DNA of 64,000 nucleotides from Pseudonocardiaceae bacterium YIM PH 21723. Its GTDB lineage: Bacteria > Actinomycetota > Actinomycetes > Mycobacteriales > Pseudonocardiaceae. The stretch lies in the NCBI GenBank assembly GCA_003600225.1, contig QZFT01000016.1, positions 62,001-126,000 on the forward strand, in the 5' to 3' direction. Of this stretch, positions 42,316 through 49,692 are shown one piece after another; position 1 is the first letter of the stretch; each line of letters begins with the position of its first letter. A model generated the notes under the pieces. It ran no database searches, was not told where the DNA came from, and worked only from the letters and a program-made list of their open reading frames with translations. A program made the position numbers and the translations under genes.

Positions 42316-43410
42316 TCAGCTGCCGATGACCCGGCTGTGAATCAGCCGGAAGGCATCCCGGTCCACGAACTGTTCCTCCCGGGCCAGCAGTCTGCCCACG
42401 TGATCCAGGAACGGCTCCGGCTCCATGATCTGCACGCTGCCGCGCTCGGCGTCCTGGGCGACGGTGACCTCACCGGCCCGGTTCGGGTAGATGAGCACCA
42501 CACCGGACACCGTCAGTTCCGGTAAAGCCGCCCGGAACCGGGAGACCGCGTCGAACAGCCGGGTGGTGCCGCCGCGGAACGGGTGGCCGTTGCGCCACAG
42601 CTCACCGGACTCGTCCAGGTCGTAGTCGCCGGGCAGCCACATCTTGGACTCCACCAGGACGAGCCGGTTACCGCACAGGACCGCGTGGTCGGTGTCGGTG
42701 AAGATCGATCCCGGCCAGGACAGCCCGTGGAAGACGCGCACCGCGGGAATGCGGGTGAAGCAGTCCTCCAGCAGTCCGGCGGTGATCCACTCGCCCTTGT
42801 CGCTCTGCTCGGACAGTCCGCCGAACACCTTCTCGCCGGCGAACTCGAACTCGAACGCGCGCTGTTCCCGCTGTGCCATGAGCCGCCGGTGGCCGAGCAT
42901 GACCACGCCGACGCCCGCGACGAACCAGAAGATCGGCAGCAGCGGCCCCAGGCCCAGCGGCAGCAACGCGACCACCAGGAAGAGCAGCCAGCCGACGAGC
43001 ACGCCGCCGAGCAGGTTCGTCGATGGGCCGTCGAACGGCCGGGACGGCACCCGCAGTTTCGGGTCGACGGTGAACCACCAGCCCAGCTGGGCCGGGCTGA
43101 CCTTCGGGGTCGCCGGAGTGAAGTTGGGGTCCTCCCCCAGGTCCTGCCTGCTCGGCCTGGACCGGCGCCGGACCGGTTCCTCGGCCGGCTCGGGCTTGCG
43201 GAAGCCACGACGCAGGTCCTCGTCGTACCCGGCACGCTTGCCCGGATCGGTCAGCGTCTCGTACGCCCCCTGCAACAGCCGGAAGGTGCCCGGGGTACCG
43301 CCCCTGTCCGGGTGCATGATCTTGGACAATGTCCGATAGGCCGACTTGATCTCCGAGGTGGACGCGGTACGCCCCACCCCGAGCAGCTCGTAAAAATCGA
43401 CCTCTGGCAC
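42316..43410 (-). CDS. DnaJ domain - membrane segments - NERD domain fusion protein
   Basis: A 364-residue protein with an unusual domain order. Residues 1-65 are a J domain with the HPD motif intact (KIMHPDRGG). A basic linker with RRRSRPSR follows, then two membrane segments at about 130-175. The C-terminal third resembles NERD (nuclease-related): TDTDHAVLCGNRLVLVESKMW carries the Asp and Glu-x-Lys of the nuclease core. It could be a membrane-tethered nuclease or nucleic-acid-binding protein recruiting DnaK. GTG start at 43410. Confidence 0.8.
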   Translation of the reverse strand: MPEVDFYELLGVGRTASTSEIKSAYRTLSKIMHPDRGGTPGTFRLLQGAYETLTDPGKRAGYDEDLRRGFRKPEPAEEPVRRRSRPSRQDLGEDPNFTPATPKVSPAQLGWWFTVDPKLRVPSRPFDGPSTNLLGGVLVGWLLFLVVALLPLGLGPLLPIFWFVAGVGVVMLGHRRLMAQREQRAFEFEFAGEKVFGGLSEQSDKGEWITAGLLEDCFTRIPAVRVFHGLSWPGSIFTDTDHAVLCGNRLVLVESKMWLPGDYDLDESGELWRNGHPFRGGTTRLFDAVSRFRAALPELTVSGVVLIYPNRAGEVTVAQDAERGSVQIMEPEPFLDHVGRLLAREEQFVDRDAFRLIHSRVIGS

Positions 43411-43468
43411 TCCCCAACGATATTGGGTGCGTCCGGCACCGGTCAGGGCGGCTCCGTAGGCTGGCCTG

Positions 43469-44113
43469 GTGTACGTGCTGTTGAGCGCCGCGATGTCGAT
43501 CGACGGGTACCTGGACGACGGGTCGCCGGACCGTCTCGTGCTGTCCGGCCCGGAGGATCTGGACCGGGTGGACGCGGTCCGGGCGTCGGTGGACGCCATC
43601 CTCGTCGGAGCGGGCACCGTCCGGGCGGACGATCCCCGGCTGCTGGTGCGGTCCGCCGACCGCCGGGCCGCGCGGATCGCGTCCGGGCTGCCGGAGAACC
43701 CGATCAAGGTCGCGTTGACCAGGGGCGATATCGATCCCGGCCGCGCCTTCTTCACCGCCGGCCCGGCCGAGAAGATCGTCTACGGCCCGGCCGCGCTGCG
43801 GGACTCGCTCGGCGAGCTGGCCACGGTGGTGGACCTGGACGACCTCGGCGCGATCCTGGCCGACCTGTCGGCACGCGGGGTCCGCAGGCTGATGGTGGAG
43901 GGTGGTGGCGCGGTGCACACCCAGTTCCTGTCCGCCGGTCTGGTGGACGAGCTACAACTGGTGGTGGCGCCGTTCTTCGTCGGTGAGGCGGAGGCGCCCC
44001 GGTTCGTCCGGCCCGCCCGGTTCCCGTACACGGCGCTGAACCGGCTGCGGCTCGAGGCGACGGAACAGATCGGCGACTGCGCACTGCTGACCTACCGGAC
44101 GGAGCGGGGATGA
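43469..44113 (+). CDS. RibD C-terminal-type pyrimidine reductase
   Basis: A 214-residue reductase of the RibD-C/DHFR-like family, closer to the true riboflavin reductase than the 1174-1713 gene. It has LLSAAMSIDGYLDDG, DAILVGAGTVRADDPRL (the NADPH and substrate loop of RibD), LMVEGGGAVHTQFL and DELQLVVAPFFVG. It would reduce the ribosylamino-pyrimidine intermediate or an analogue. The gene overlaps the following deaminase by 4 bp (ATGA), so the two halves of a RibD function are coupled but separate. Confidence 0.83.
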   Translation: MYVLLSAAMSIDGYLDDGSPDRLVLSGPEDLDRVDAVRASVDAILVGAGTVRADDPRLLVRSADRRAARIASGLPENPIKVALTRGDIDPGRAFFTAGPAEKIVYGPAALRDSLGELATVVDLDDLGAILADLSARGVRRLMVEGGGAVHTQFLSAGLVDELQLVVAPFFVGEAEAPRFVRPARFPYTALNRLRLEATEQIGDCALLTYRTERG

Positions 44114-44550
44114 CCACGCATATCGACGCTTACTGGCTGACCAAGGCCATCGAGGTCTCCCGCAACTGCCCGCTGTCGTCCACCGCGTTCTCGGTGGGCG
44201 CGGTGATCGTCAGCCCGGAGAGCCGGGAGCTGGCCACCGGCTACTCCCGGGAGATCGGCAGCCAGCACGCCGAGGAGACGGCGCTGCAGAAGATCACCGA
44301 CCGCGCGGCGCTGGACGGCGCCACCATCTACAGCTCCCTGGAGCCGTGCAGCAGCCGCAGCTCCGGCCCGGTCCCCTGCGCCAAGCTGATCATCGACTCG
44401 GGTATCCGCCGGGTGGTGTTCGCCTACCGGGAACCGAGCGTGTTCGTCATCGGCCAGGGCGCGGAACTCCTGGAAGCGCACGACATCGTCGTGGTGGAGT
44501 TGCCGGAACTGGCCGAGGAGGTCAAGGCGATCAACCGGCACCTGGTCTAG
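44110..44550 (+). CDS. RibD N-terminal-type cytidine/pyrimidine deaminase
   Basis: A 146-residue zinc deaminase. The zinc site is complete: HAEETAL (His and catalytic Glu) and SLEPCSSRSSGPVPCAKLI (two Cys). The block SVGAVIVSP is typical of the cytidine deaminase fold. Together with the preceding reductase it gives the two activities of bifunctional RibD as separate proteins in reversed order. No ribA, ribB, ribE or ribH gene lies in the window, so a role in another pyrimidine- or deazapurine-type pathway is possible. Confidence 0.83.
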   Translation: MTTHIDAYWLTKAIEVSRNCPLSSTAFSVGAVIVSPESRELATGYSREIGSQHAEETALQKITDRAALDGATIYSSLEPCSSRSSGPVPCAKLIIDSGIRRVVFAYREPSVFVIGQGAELLEAHDIVVVELPELAEEVKAINRHLV

Positions 44551-45173
44551 GCGCGCCGGAAGATCAGCATCACGTGTGACCGGGGCTCCCCCTCCTGCGG
44601 CCGGCGAACGGTCCGCACCACCTCGGCGAACCCGGCCTCCTCCAGCTGCGCCGTCACCGCGTCCACGGCGAAGTAGTAGGCGTCCATGTCCAGGCCGCTG
44701 TGCCCGAACCCCTCGCTGTAGTGGGTAAAACCCTCACCCGCCTGGAACACCAGCAGCACGTGACCGCCCGGCCGGACCACCCGGGCGAACTCGGCGAAGG
44801 CGGCCGGTAACCAGTCCGGCCGGAAGTTGATCAGCGCGTGGCAGGCCACCACGCCGCCCAGACTCGCGTCGGCCTGCGGCAGGTCGAGCATCGATCCCAC
44901 CTCGAACCGCAACTCCGGGAAGGCCTTCCGCGCCACCTCGACCATGCCCGGCGCCAGATCCAGCCCGGAGATGTCCACGCCGAGCCGGCGCAACCGGTCG
45001 GTGGTCTTCCCCGGTCCCGATCCGACCTCCAGCACCGGGCCGTCGACGAGTTCGGCGAACAGCCCCAGGGCCGCCCGCTCCACCGGCTTGTCCGCGAGCT
45101 CGTCGCCGTAGTGGTCCGCGTAGTTCTCCGCGACGGTGCTCCAGCCGTGCGCGGTGTTCGCCATATCGATCAT
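44547..45173 (-). CDS. Class I SAM-dependent methyltransferase
   Basis: A 208-residue methyltransferase. VLEVGSGPGKTTDRLRRLG is motif I, GLDLAPGMVEVARKAFP motif II, and ACHALINFRPDWLPAAFAEFARVVRPGG motif III-IV. No substrate domain is recognisable. The ATG at 45173 or the ATG at 45164 can serve. Convergent with the deaminase gene (4-bp overlap of stops) and 29 bp downstream of the DNA glycosylase-like gene. Confidence 0.82.
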   Translation of the reverse strand: MIDMANTAHGWSTVAENYADHYGDELADKPVERAALGLFAELVDGPVLEVGSGPGKTTDRLRRLGVDISGLDLAPGMVEVARKAFPELRFEVGSMLDLPQADASLGGVVACHALINFRPDWLPAAFAEFARVVRPGGHVLLVFQAGEGFTHYSEGFGHSGLDMDAYYFAVDAVTAQLEEAGFAEVVRTVRRPQEGEPRSHVMLIFRRA

Positions 45174-45202
45174 GCCCACGACCGTAATCGAGGGCACCGA
45201 CA

Positions 45203-45775
45203 CTACTTCTTGGCCGCCGCCTTGGCCGCCTTCTTGAACGCACGGACCTCCTGCAACGTGGTCGCGTCGACCACGTCGGCCACCGAGCGCCGGGATCCGT
45301 CGGTGCCGTAGTCACCGGCGGCCTCCCGCCAGCCGGCCGGCCGCACGTCGTACTGCTTGCCGAGCAGGGCGAGGAAGATCTTGGCCTTCTGGTCGCCGAA
45401 GCCGGGCAACGCCTTCAGCCGCGTGAACACCGTCTTGCCGTCCGGCTCGCCGTCGGTCCACAGCCTGCGGACGTCGCCGTCGTACTCGTCCACCACCGCC
45501 TGGCACACGGCCTGCAGCCGCTTGGCCATCGAGCCGGGGAACCGGTGCACCGCGGGCGGGGTGGCGCACAGTTCGGCGAACCGTTCCGGGTCGTGCGCGG
45601 CGATCACCGCGGGATCCAGCGAGCCCAGTCGCTCCAGGACGACCTGGGGACCGGAGAAGGCCTTCTCCATCGGGATCTGCTGGTCGAGGACCATGCCCAG
45701 CAGCAACGCCAGGGGATCACTGGCGAGGAGGGCGTCGGCATCGGGGTTCTGCGCGAGACACAGCGTTCGGGTCAC
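45203..45775 (-). CDS. HhH-GPD-type base excision DNA repair protein
   Basis: A 190-residue member of the helix-hairpin-helix glycosylase superfamily. MVLDQQIPMEKAF is the start of the glycosylase core, and LKALPGFGDQKAKIFLALLG is the HhH motif. The usual catalytic Asp position after the hairpin falls in an altered segment (YDVRPAGWREAAGDYG), so activity is uncertain. A Lys/Ala-rich tail (AFKKAAKAAAKK) ends the protein. GTG start at 45775, divergent from the first M7 peptidase gene. Confidence 0.82.
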   Translation of the reverse strand: MTRTLCLAQNPDADALLASDPLALLLGMVLDQQIPMEKAFSGPQVVLERLGSLDPAVIAAHDPERFAELCATPPAVHRFPGSMAKRLQAVCQAVVDEYDGDVRRLWTDGEPDGKTVFTRLKALPGFGDQKAKIFLALLGKQYDVRPAGWREAAGDYGTDGSRRSVADVVDATTLQEVRAFKKAAKAAAKK

Positions 45776-45946
45776 CGGGCCATTGTCCACCCGGGCGGCG
45801 AGGCGCCGTACGCCGACCGGTGCATCGCACAGCCTTGTGACACATAGTGCGCATGGCATACAGTCGCCGCCACGATCAGCCGATCGGCAACACCCCACAG
45901 AGGCCCCCTGCAACGCCTCATCCCTGTGTGTGGAGGCAAGCGACCC

Positions 45947-46495
45947 ATGAGCATCCGTCGTAGCTTCGTCCTGACGGCCGGCGCGGCCGTGCTGAGCCTG
46001 TCCGGCCTGGTACCGGGCACCGCCATCGCGGCCCCGATCACCGCCACCACCGTCTGCGTGAGCGACGCCCAGGCAGCGGAGTTCAAGGACCTGGTAACCC
46101 AGGCCAGGGGAATCTGGAACGGCGCGGAGAAGAACGTCCAACTGAGCAACTGTTCCGGCGGCATCAAGGTCATCGCCAAGGACAAGCTCCCCGGCGGCTC
46201 GTACTACACCGGCGACGGGCACGGTCACGGCACCGTCTACCTCGACCGCAGCCAGATCGCCCAGGTCTACGGTCTGCGACTGGTCACCCACGAGATCGGC
46301 CACGGACTCGGCCTGGGCGACACCTACGACGGGCCGTGCTCCGACCTGATGTCCGGCGGCCGGAACTCCGAGGGCGCGGCCTGCCGCAACGCCCAGCCGA
46401 GCGCCGCCGAGCGCGCCGAGGTCGACCAGCGCTGGGCGAACGGGTACGGCGCTCCGCAGCAGCGCGACAGCTTCACCGCGGTCTACGCCGGCTAG
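45947..46495 (+). CDS. Secreted snapalysin-like zinc peptidase (M7), copy 1
   Basis: A 182-residue preproenzyme. A Sec signal peptide of about 33 residues (FVLTAGAAVLSLSGLVPGTAIA) precedes a small mature domain. The zinc motif is HEXXHXXGXXD: HEIGHGLGLGD, the Asp third ligand being the hallmark of snapalysins. GPCSDLMSGG is the Met-turn. Two Cys pairs are present. This copy differs from the others in GDTYDG for YDNYSG and in a longer NSEGAAC loop. GGAGG lies upstream of the ATG at 45947. No separate propeptide is obvious. Confidence 0.9.
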   Translation: MSIRRSFVLTAGAAVLSLSGLVPGTAIAAPITATTVCVSDAQAAEFKDLVTQARGIWNGAEKNVQLSNCSGGIKVIAKDKLPGGSYYTGDGHGHGTVYLDRSQIAQVYGLRLVTHEIGHGLGLGDTYDGPCSDLMSGGRNSEGAACRNAQPSAAERAEVDQRWANGYGAPQQRDSFTAVYAG

Positions 46496-46904
46496 TACCG
46501 GCGAGGGCGGTCCCCGCCGGTCAACCCTGCATGTCCTGCGGGGGCCATGCCCATATTTCGGAAGTTTCATGCAGCAAACACACAATTAACAAACGTGATT
46601 CAGATCACACATTTCGAAACCAACCGTTATCGCAACTAGACCGTCCGTAAAGCTGATCATGGGGCGAAGCGCGACCTGGGGAAATGAAGATCAACATGCG
46701 CCAACGTTGACCAACCGCGCGACATGCAACCAACTTTCGCGGTAAGGATCGTCAACCTGGGTATTACATTTCAGCGATACCTGAGCGTCTTGTGCGATCC
46801 CGATTCCTGACATAACTTCCTTCCAACACGCTGATCCTGAGCGTGAAAAGCGCAGTTGTACGGCTTTCCAGAAGGCCTTGTCGATATGCGTTAAGGAGAT
46901 CGAA
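46496..46904. other. Low-GC intergenic region between M7 copy 1 and the 65-residue small ORF
   Basis: 409 bp that are visibly AT-richer than the neighbours. The first 50 bases contain GC-rich inverted stretches (CGGCGAGGGCGG / CCCCGCCGG) that may end the M7 copy 1 transcript. The rest contains a Crp-like site at 46594-46609 and no open frame of note. Confidence 0.45.
46594..46609 (+). promoter_or_regulatory. Crp-like binding site in the M7 cluster
   Basis: CGTGA-TTCAGA-TCACA at 46594-46609 differs from TGTGA-N6-TCACA only in the first base, exactly like the site before LPMO copy 4. It lies 296 bases before the small ORF at 46905. Confidence 0.5.
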
Positions 46905-47102
46905 ATGGGAGTTCCGGCAGCGGCGGTGATCAGCACCGCCATGGCGCCCTCCCTCGCGATCACCCCCACGACCACCGTTCGCCGACCGGAATTCCCGTCC
47001 GTCGGCGTCCCCGGCAATCCCTGCCGGATTTACCGGTCCGCCTTGGCTGGAAGTCACTCACCAGCGGCGGCCGTCAGTCGCGGAACCCTGCACCGCGACT
47101 GA
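46905..47102 (+). CDS. Small 65-residue protein of unknown function
   Basis: ATG at 46905 is preceded by TAAGGAG 7 bases upstream. The 65 codons read MGVPAAAVISTAMAPSLA, then a Pro/Thr/Arg-rich stretch and an LHRD end. The first 20 residues are moderately hydrophobic but lack basic residues, so export is doubtful. An 11-bp perfect hairpin with a T-rich tail follows 14 bases after the stop. The combination of ribosome-binding site and terminator argues for expression. It could be a remnant of a duplicated M7 leader, whose ribosome-binding region it resembles (AAGGAGAT..), rather than an independent gene. Confidence 0.5.
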   Translation: MGVPAAAVISTAMAPSLAITPTTTVRRPEFPSVGVPGNPCRIYRSALAGSHSPAAAVSRGTLHRD

Positions 47103-47115
47103 GCGCAGTACAGAG

Positions 47116-47171
47116 AGTCGCCGTACCCCAGAGCCACCCTGCAAGGCACTGGAGTACGGCGACTTTCTATT
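47116..47171 (+). terminator. Terminator after the 65-residue small ORF
   Basis: AGTCGCCGTAC (47116-47126) pairs perfectly with GTACGGCGACT (47154-47164), followed by TTCTATTT. The 27-base loop is long. Confidence 0.65.
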
Positions 47172-47446
47172 TCCGGCCAAGTCGGTGAATTCCCACCACA
47201 CAGTCCTGCGCCAAGCGGGTGATTCCGCACGCGCCCCATGCCACATATATAGCAATGCGCGCATACCCTATGCGCCTCGCGCGACACTGAACAGCGGCGA
47301 TAACCTCCCCGAACAGGCTCCTCCCCTATAGCCCAGCAGTGAAATCCTGGTGAGTTCGGCCCGTCTTGCTGCGGCCATTTCGCCGACCTAGCTTGGCGGT
47401 GCGAACCGATTTCCCTGCTCGCATCCCTGCTCAACGAGGAGTTCCC
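47172..47446. other. Leader region of M7 copy 2
   Basis: 275 bp without a gene. GCGCATA (47259-47265) and TATGCGC (47269-47275) form a 7-bp dyad in an AT-rich stretch (CATATATAGC) that may contain the promoter. GAGGAG before 47447 is the ribosome-binding site. Confidence 0.35.
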
Positions 47447-47992
47447 ATGTCCTTGGGTACTTTCGCGCGCACCCTGGTGCGCCTCGCCGTGGTCGCACTG
47501 CCCATCGCCGGCGTTTCCGTCGCCGTCGCCGCCCCCGCATCCGCAGCGGGCACGGTCTGCGTGGACAGCAGCCGGTCCGGCCAGTACTCCAGCCAGGTCG
47601 GCCAGGCCATCCAGGTCTGGAACCAGAGCGTGCGCAACGTCCAGTTCCGCGCCGGCTGTTCCGGCGGCATCGCCATCATCACCGTCGGCCAGATCTCCGG
47701 CGGCTCGCAGTACCGCGGCGACATGCGCGGGCACGGCACCATCTACATCGACATCAGCCAGGTCAACCAGGGCTACCTGCCCCTGCGGGTCGTCGCCCAC
47801 GAGATGGGCCACTCCCTCGGCCTGTACGACAACTACTCGGGCCCCTGCTCCGAACTGATGTCCGGCGGCGGCCCCGGCACCTCCTGCCGCAACTACACGC
47901 CGAACGCGGCGGAGCGGTCCAGGGTGAACCAGATCTGGGCCGGCCGCGCGCTGTCCGGCACCGAGAACGCGGTCTTCGTCTACGCCCGCTAG
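47447..47992 (+). CDS. Secreted snapalysin-like zinc peptidase (M7), copy 2
   Basis: A 181-residue preproenzyme: signal peptide to about residue 38 (ending APASA), then the mature domain starting near AGTVCVDSS. Zinc motif HEMGHSLGLYD, Met-turn GPCSELMSGGGPGTSC. RNVQFRAGCSGGIAI and the STIM-like strand SQYRGDMRGHGTIYID are shared with copies 3 and 4. GAGGAG precedes the ATG at 47447 by 6 bases. The transcript ends at an 18-bp perfect hairpin, so this copy is a single-gene unit. Confidence 0.9.
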   Translation: MSLGTFARTLVRLAVVALPIAGVSVAVAAPASAAGTVCVDSSRSGQYSSQVGQAIQVWNQSVRNVQFRAGCSGGIAIITVGQISGGSQYRGDMRGHGTIYIDISQVNQGYLPLRVVAHEMGHSLGLYDNYSGPCSELMSGGGPGTSCRNYTPNAAERSRVNQIWAGRALSGTENAVFVYAR

Positions 47993-48002
47993 CCGCCCAC
48001 GG

Positions 48003-48048
48003 GATCGGGCGTATGGCTCCAGCTGCGGCCGGAGCCATACGCCCGATC
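48003..48048 (+). terminator. Terminator after M7 copy 2, 18-bp perfect stem
   Basis: Positions 48003-48020 are the exact reverse complement of 48031-48048 with a 10-base loop. Confidence 0.8.
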
Positions 48049-48157
48049 GCATAAAGACATTCTGATATTCAGCTGAATTGGGGACTTCACCAGCCCCTTA
48101 CGGCCCGGCTACCTAGTGTGTCGACGAATTCCCTGCACTCCTCAAGGAGACAATTCG

Positions 48158-48742
48158 ATGCACACATTCAAGCGTGCCGCCCTCGGTCTCACCCTGGCCG
48201 CCCTGCCGCTGGCCGGCGTGGCGGTGGCCACCGACGCCGTCTCGTTCGGCTCCGTCGCGGCGCAGTCCCCGATCAACGTCGGCCGCGTCTGCCTGGACGG
48301 TTCCCAGGCCGGCCGGTACCAGGCCGAGGTCCAGGGCGCGATCAGCATCTGGAACAGCCACGTGCACAGCGTGCAGCTGGCCGAGTGCTCCGGCGGCATC
48401 ACCATCACCGAGGTCGGCTCCTACCCAGGTGGCTCCCAGTACCAGGGCGACATGCGTGGCCACGGGCAGATCTACATCGACGACAGCCAGGTCGACGAGG
48501 GCTACAACCACCAGCGGGTGGTGGCCCACGAGATCGGCCACGGCCTGGGCCTCTACGACAACTACTCCGGCCCCTGCTCCGAACTGATGTCCGGCGGCGG
48601 CCCCGGCACCTCCTGCCAGAACTACAACCCGGACGCCAACGAGTCCGCGCAGGTGGACCAGATCTGGGCGGGCAGCCTGACCGCGGCCGCGCCGAAGCAG
48701 AACGTCACGCTGGTCTTCCCCACCGCGCACGCGACCAAGTAG
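48158..48742 (+). CDS. Secreted snapalysin-like zinc peptidase (M7), copy 3
   Basis: A 194-residue preproenzyme. The signal peptide FKRAALGLTLAALPLAGVAVA is followed by a short segment of about 15 residues before GRVCLDGS, perhaps a propeptide. HEIGHGLGLYD and GPCSELMSGGGPGTSC are intact. AAGGAG stands 9 bases before the ATG at 48158. The leader and first 25 codons are almost identical to those of copy 4, showing a recent duplication. The mature N-terminal half has diverged more than the active site. Confidence 0.9.
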   Translation: MHTFKRAALGLTLAALPLAGVAVATDAVSFGSVAAQSPINVGRVCLDGSQAGRYQAEVQGAISIWNSHVHSVQLAECSGGITITEVGSYPGGSQYQGDMRGHGQIYIDDSQVDEGYNHQRVVAHEIGHGLGLYDNYSGPCSELMSGGGPGTSCQNYNPDANESAQVDQIWAGSLTAAAPKQNVTLVFPTAHATK

Positions 48743-48764
48743 GCAGCGGCGGACAGTTCACCCG

Positions 48765-48810
48765 GCACTCGGACATATGGACCAGCCTATGGGGCCATAT
48801 GTCCGAGTGC
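48765..48810 (+). terminator. Terminator after M7 copy 3, 16-bp perfect stem
   Basis: GCACTCGGACATATGG (48765-48780) pairs exactly with 48795-48810. Confidence 0.8.
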
Positions 48811-48918
48811 ATAACGGCGTTTTGGGGGCTGTGAAATTTCAACGACAGGGTATTTCCGGAACAGATGCATTTATCGTGTCATGCGAATTCCCTGCACTCC
48901 TCACAAGGAGATAATTCG

Positions 48919-49497
48919 ATGCATATGTTCAAGCGTGCCGCCCTCGGCCTCACCCTGGCCGCTCTTCCCCTGGCCGGCGTCATGGTCGCCACCGGGCACG
49001 ACGGGTTCTCCAGCTCGAACGTCGCCGCCCAGGTCGGCCGGGTCTGTATCCAGGACAACACCGGCGGTGTCTACAGCAACGAGGTCAGCCAGTCGATCAG
49101 CAGCGTGTGGAACCCGCGGGTCAAGAACGTGCAGCTGGCGGCCTGCTCCGGCGGTATCACGGTCACCGCCGTGGCCTCCCACCCGAGCGGCTCCCACTAC
49201 CAGGGTGACATGCGTGGACACGGCTCGGTCGTGATCGACCGCAGCCAGGTCAACCAGGGCTACCTGCCGCTGCGCGTGGTGGCGCACGAGATCGGCCACG
49301 GCCTGGGCCTGTACGACAACTACTCGGGCCCCTGCTCCGAGCTGATGTCCGGCGGCGGCCCCGGCACCTCCTGCAAGAACGCCTACCCGAACGCCGCTGA
49401 GGTCAACCAGGTCAACCAGATCTGGGCCGGCAGCCTGAGGAACGCGGGCCCCGGCGAGGTCACCCTGGTCTTCCCGACCGCTCGGGACGCCAAGTAA
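48919..49497 (+). CDS. Secreted snapalysin-like zinc peptidase (M7), copy 4
   Basis: A 192-residue preproenzyme, sister of copy 3 (FKRAALGLTLAALPLAGV signal peptide). HEIGHGLGLYD and GPCSELMSGGGPGTSC are intact. The mature part replaces the acidic HVHSVQLAEC of copy 3 with RVKNVQLAAC and has more Lys, so substrate preference may differ. CAAGGAG precedes the ATG at 48919. Both copies end in a VTLVFPTA tail of similar sequence. A strong GC hairpin follows the stop. Confidence 0.9.
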   Translation: MHMFKRAALGLTLAALPLAGVMVATGHDGFSSSNVAAQVGRVCIQDNTGGVYSNEVSQSISSVWNPRVKNVQLAACSGGITVTAVASHPSGSHYQGDMRGHGSVVIDRSQVNQGYLPLRVVAHEIGHGLGLYDNYSGPCSELMSGGGPGTSCKNAYPNAAEVNQVNQIWAGSLRNAGPGEVTLVFPTARDAK

Positions 49498-49515
49498 GCA
49501 TTTCGCGGTAACCAG

Positions 49516-49541
49516 AGGCCCCCGGTTCGCCGGGGGCCTTT
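49516..49541 (+). terminator. Terminator after M7 copy 4
   Basis: AGGCCCCCGG-TTCG-CCGGGGGCCT, a perfect 10-bp stem with a stable tetraloop and a short T run. Confidence 0.85.
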
Positions 49542-49692
49542 GCGTTGTCACGATCTTTTCACCCATTCGCCCGCAATCCGTGCCACAGGTCACAACGAAG
49601 TCTCGGGTGGCGGCGGTGTCCGCGTCGTGCCGCCGCCGGCATGACCGGTGCACGCACCGGCCAACACGGCGCAAACCCGAAGGGGTGATCGA

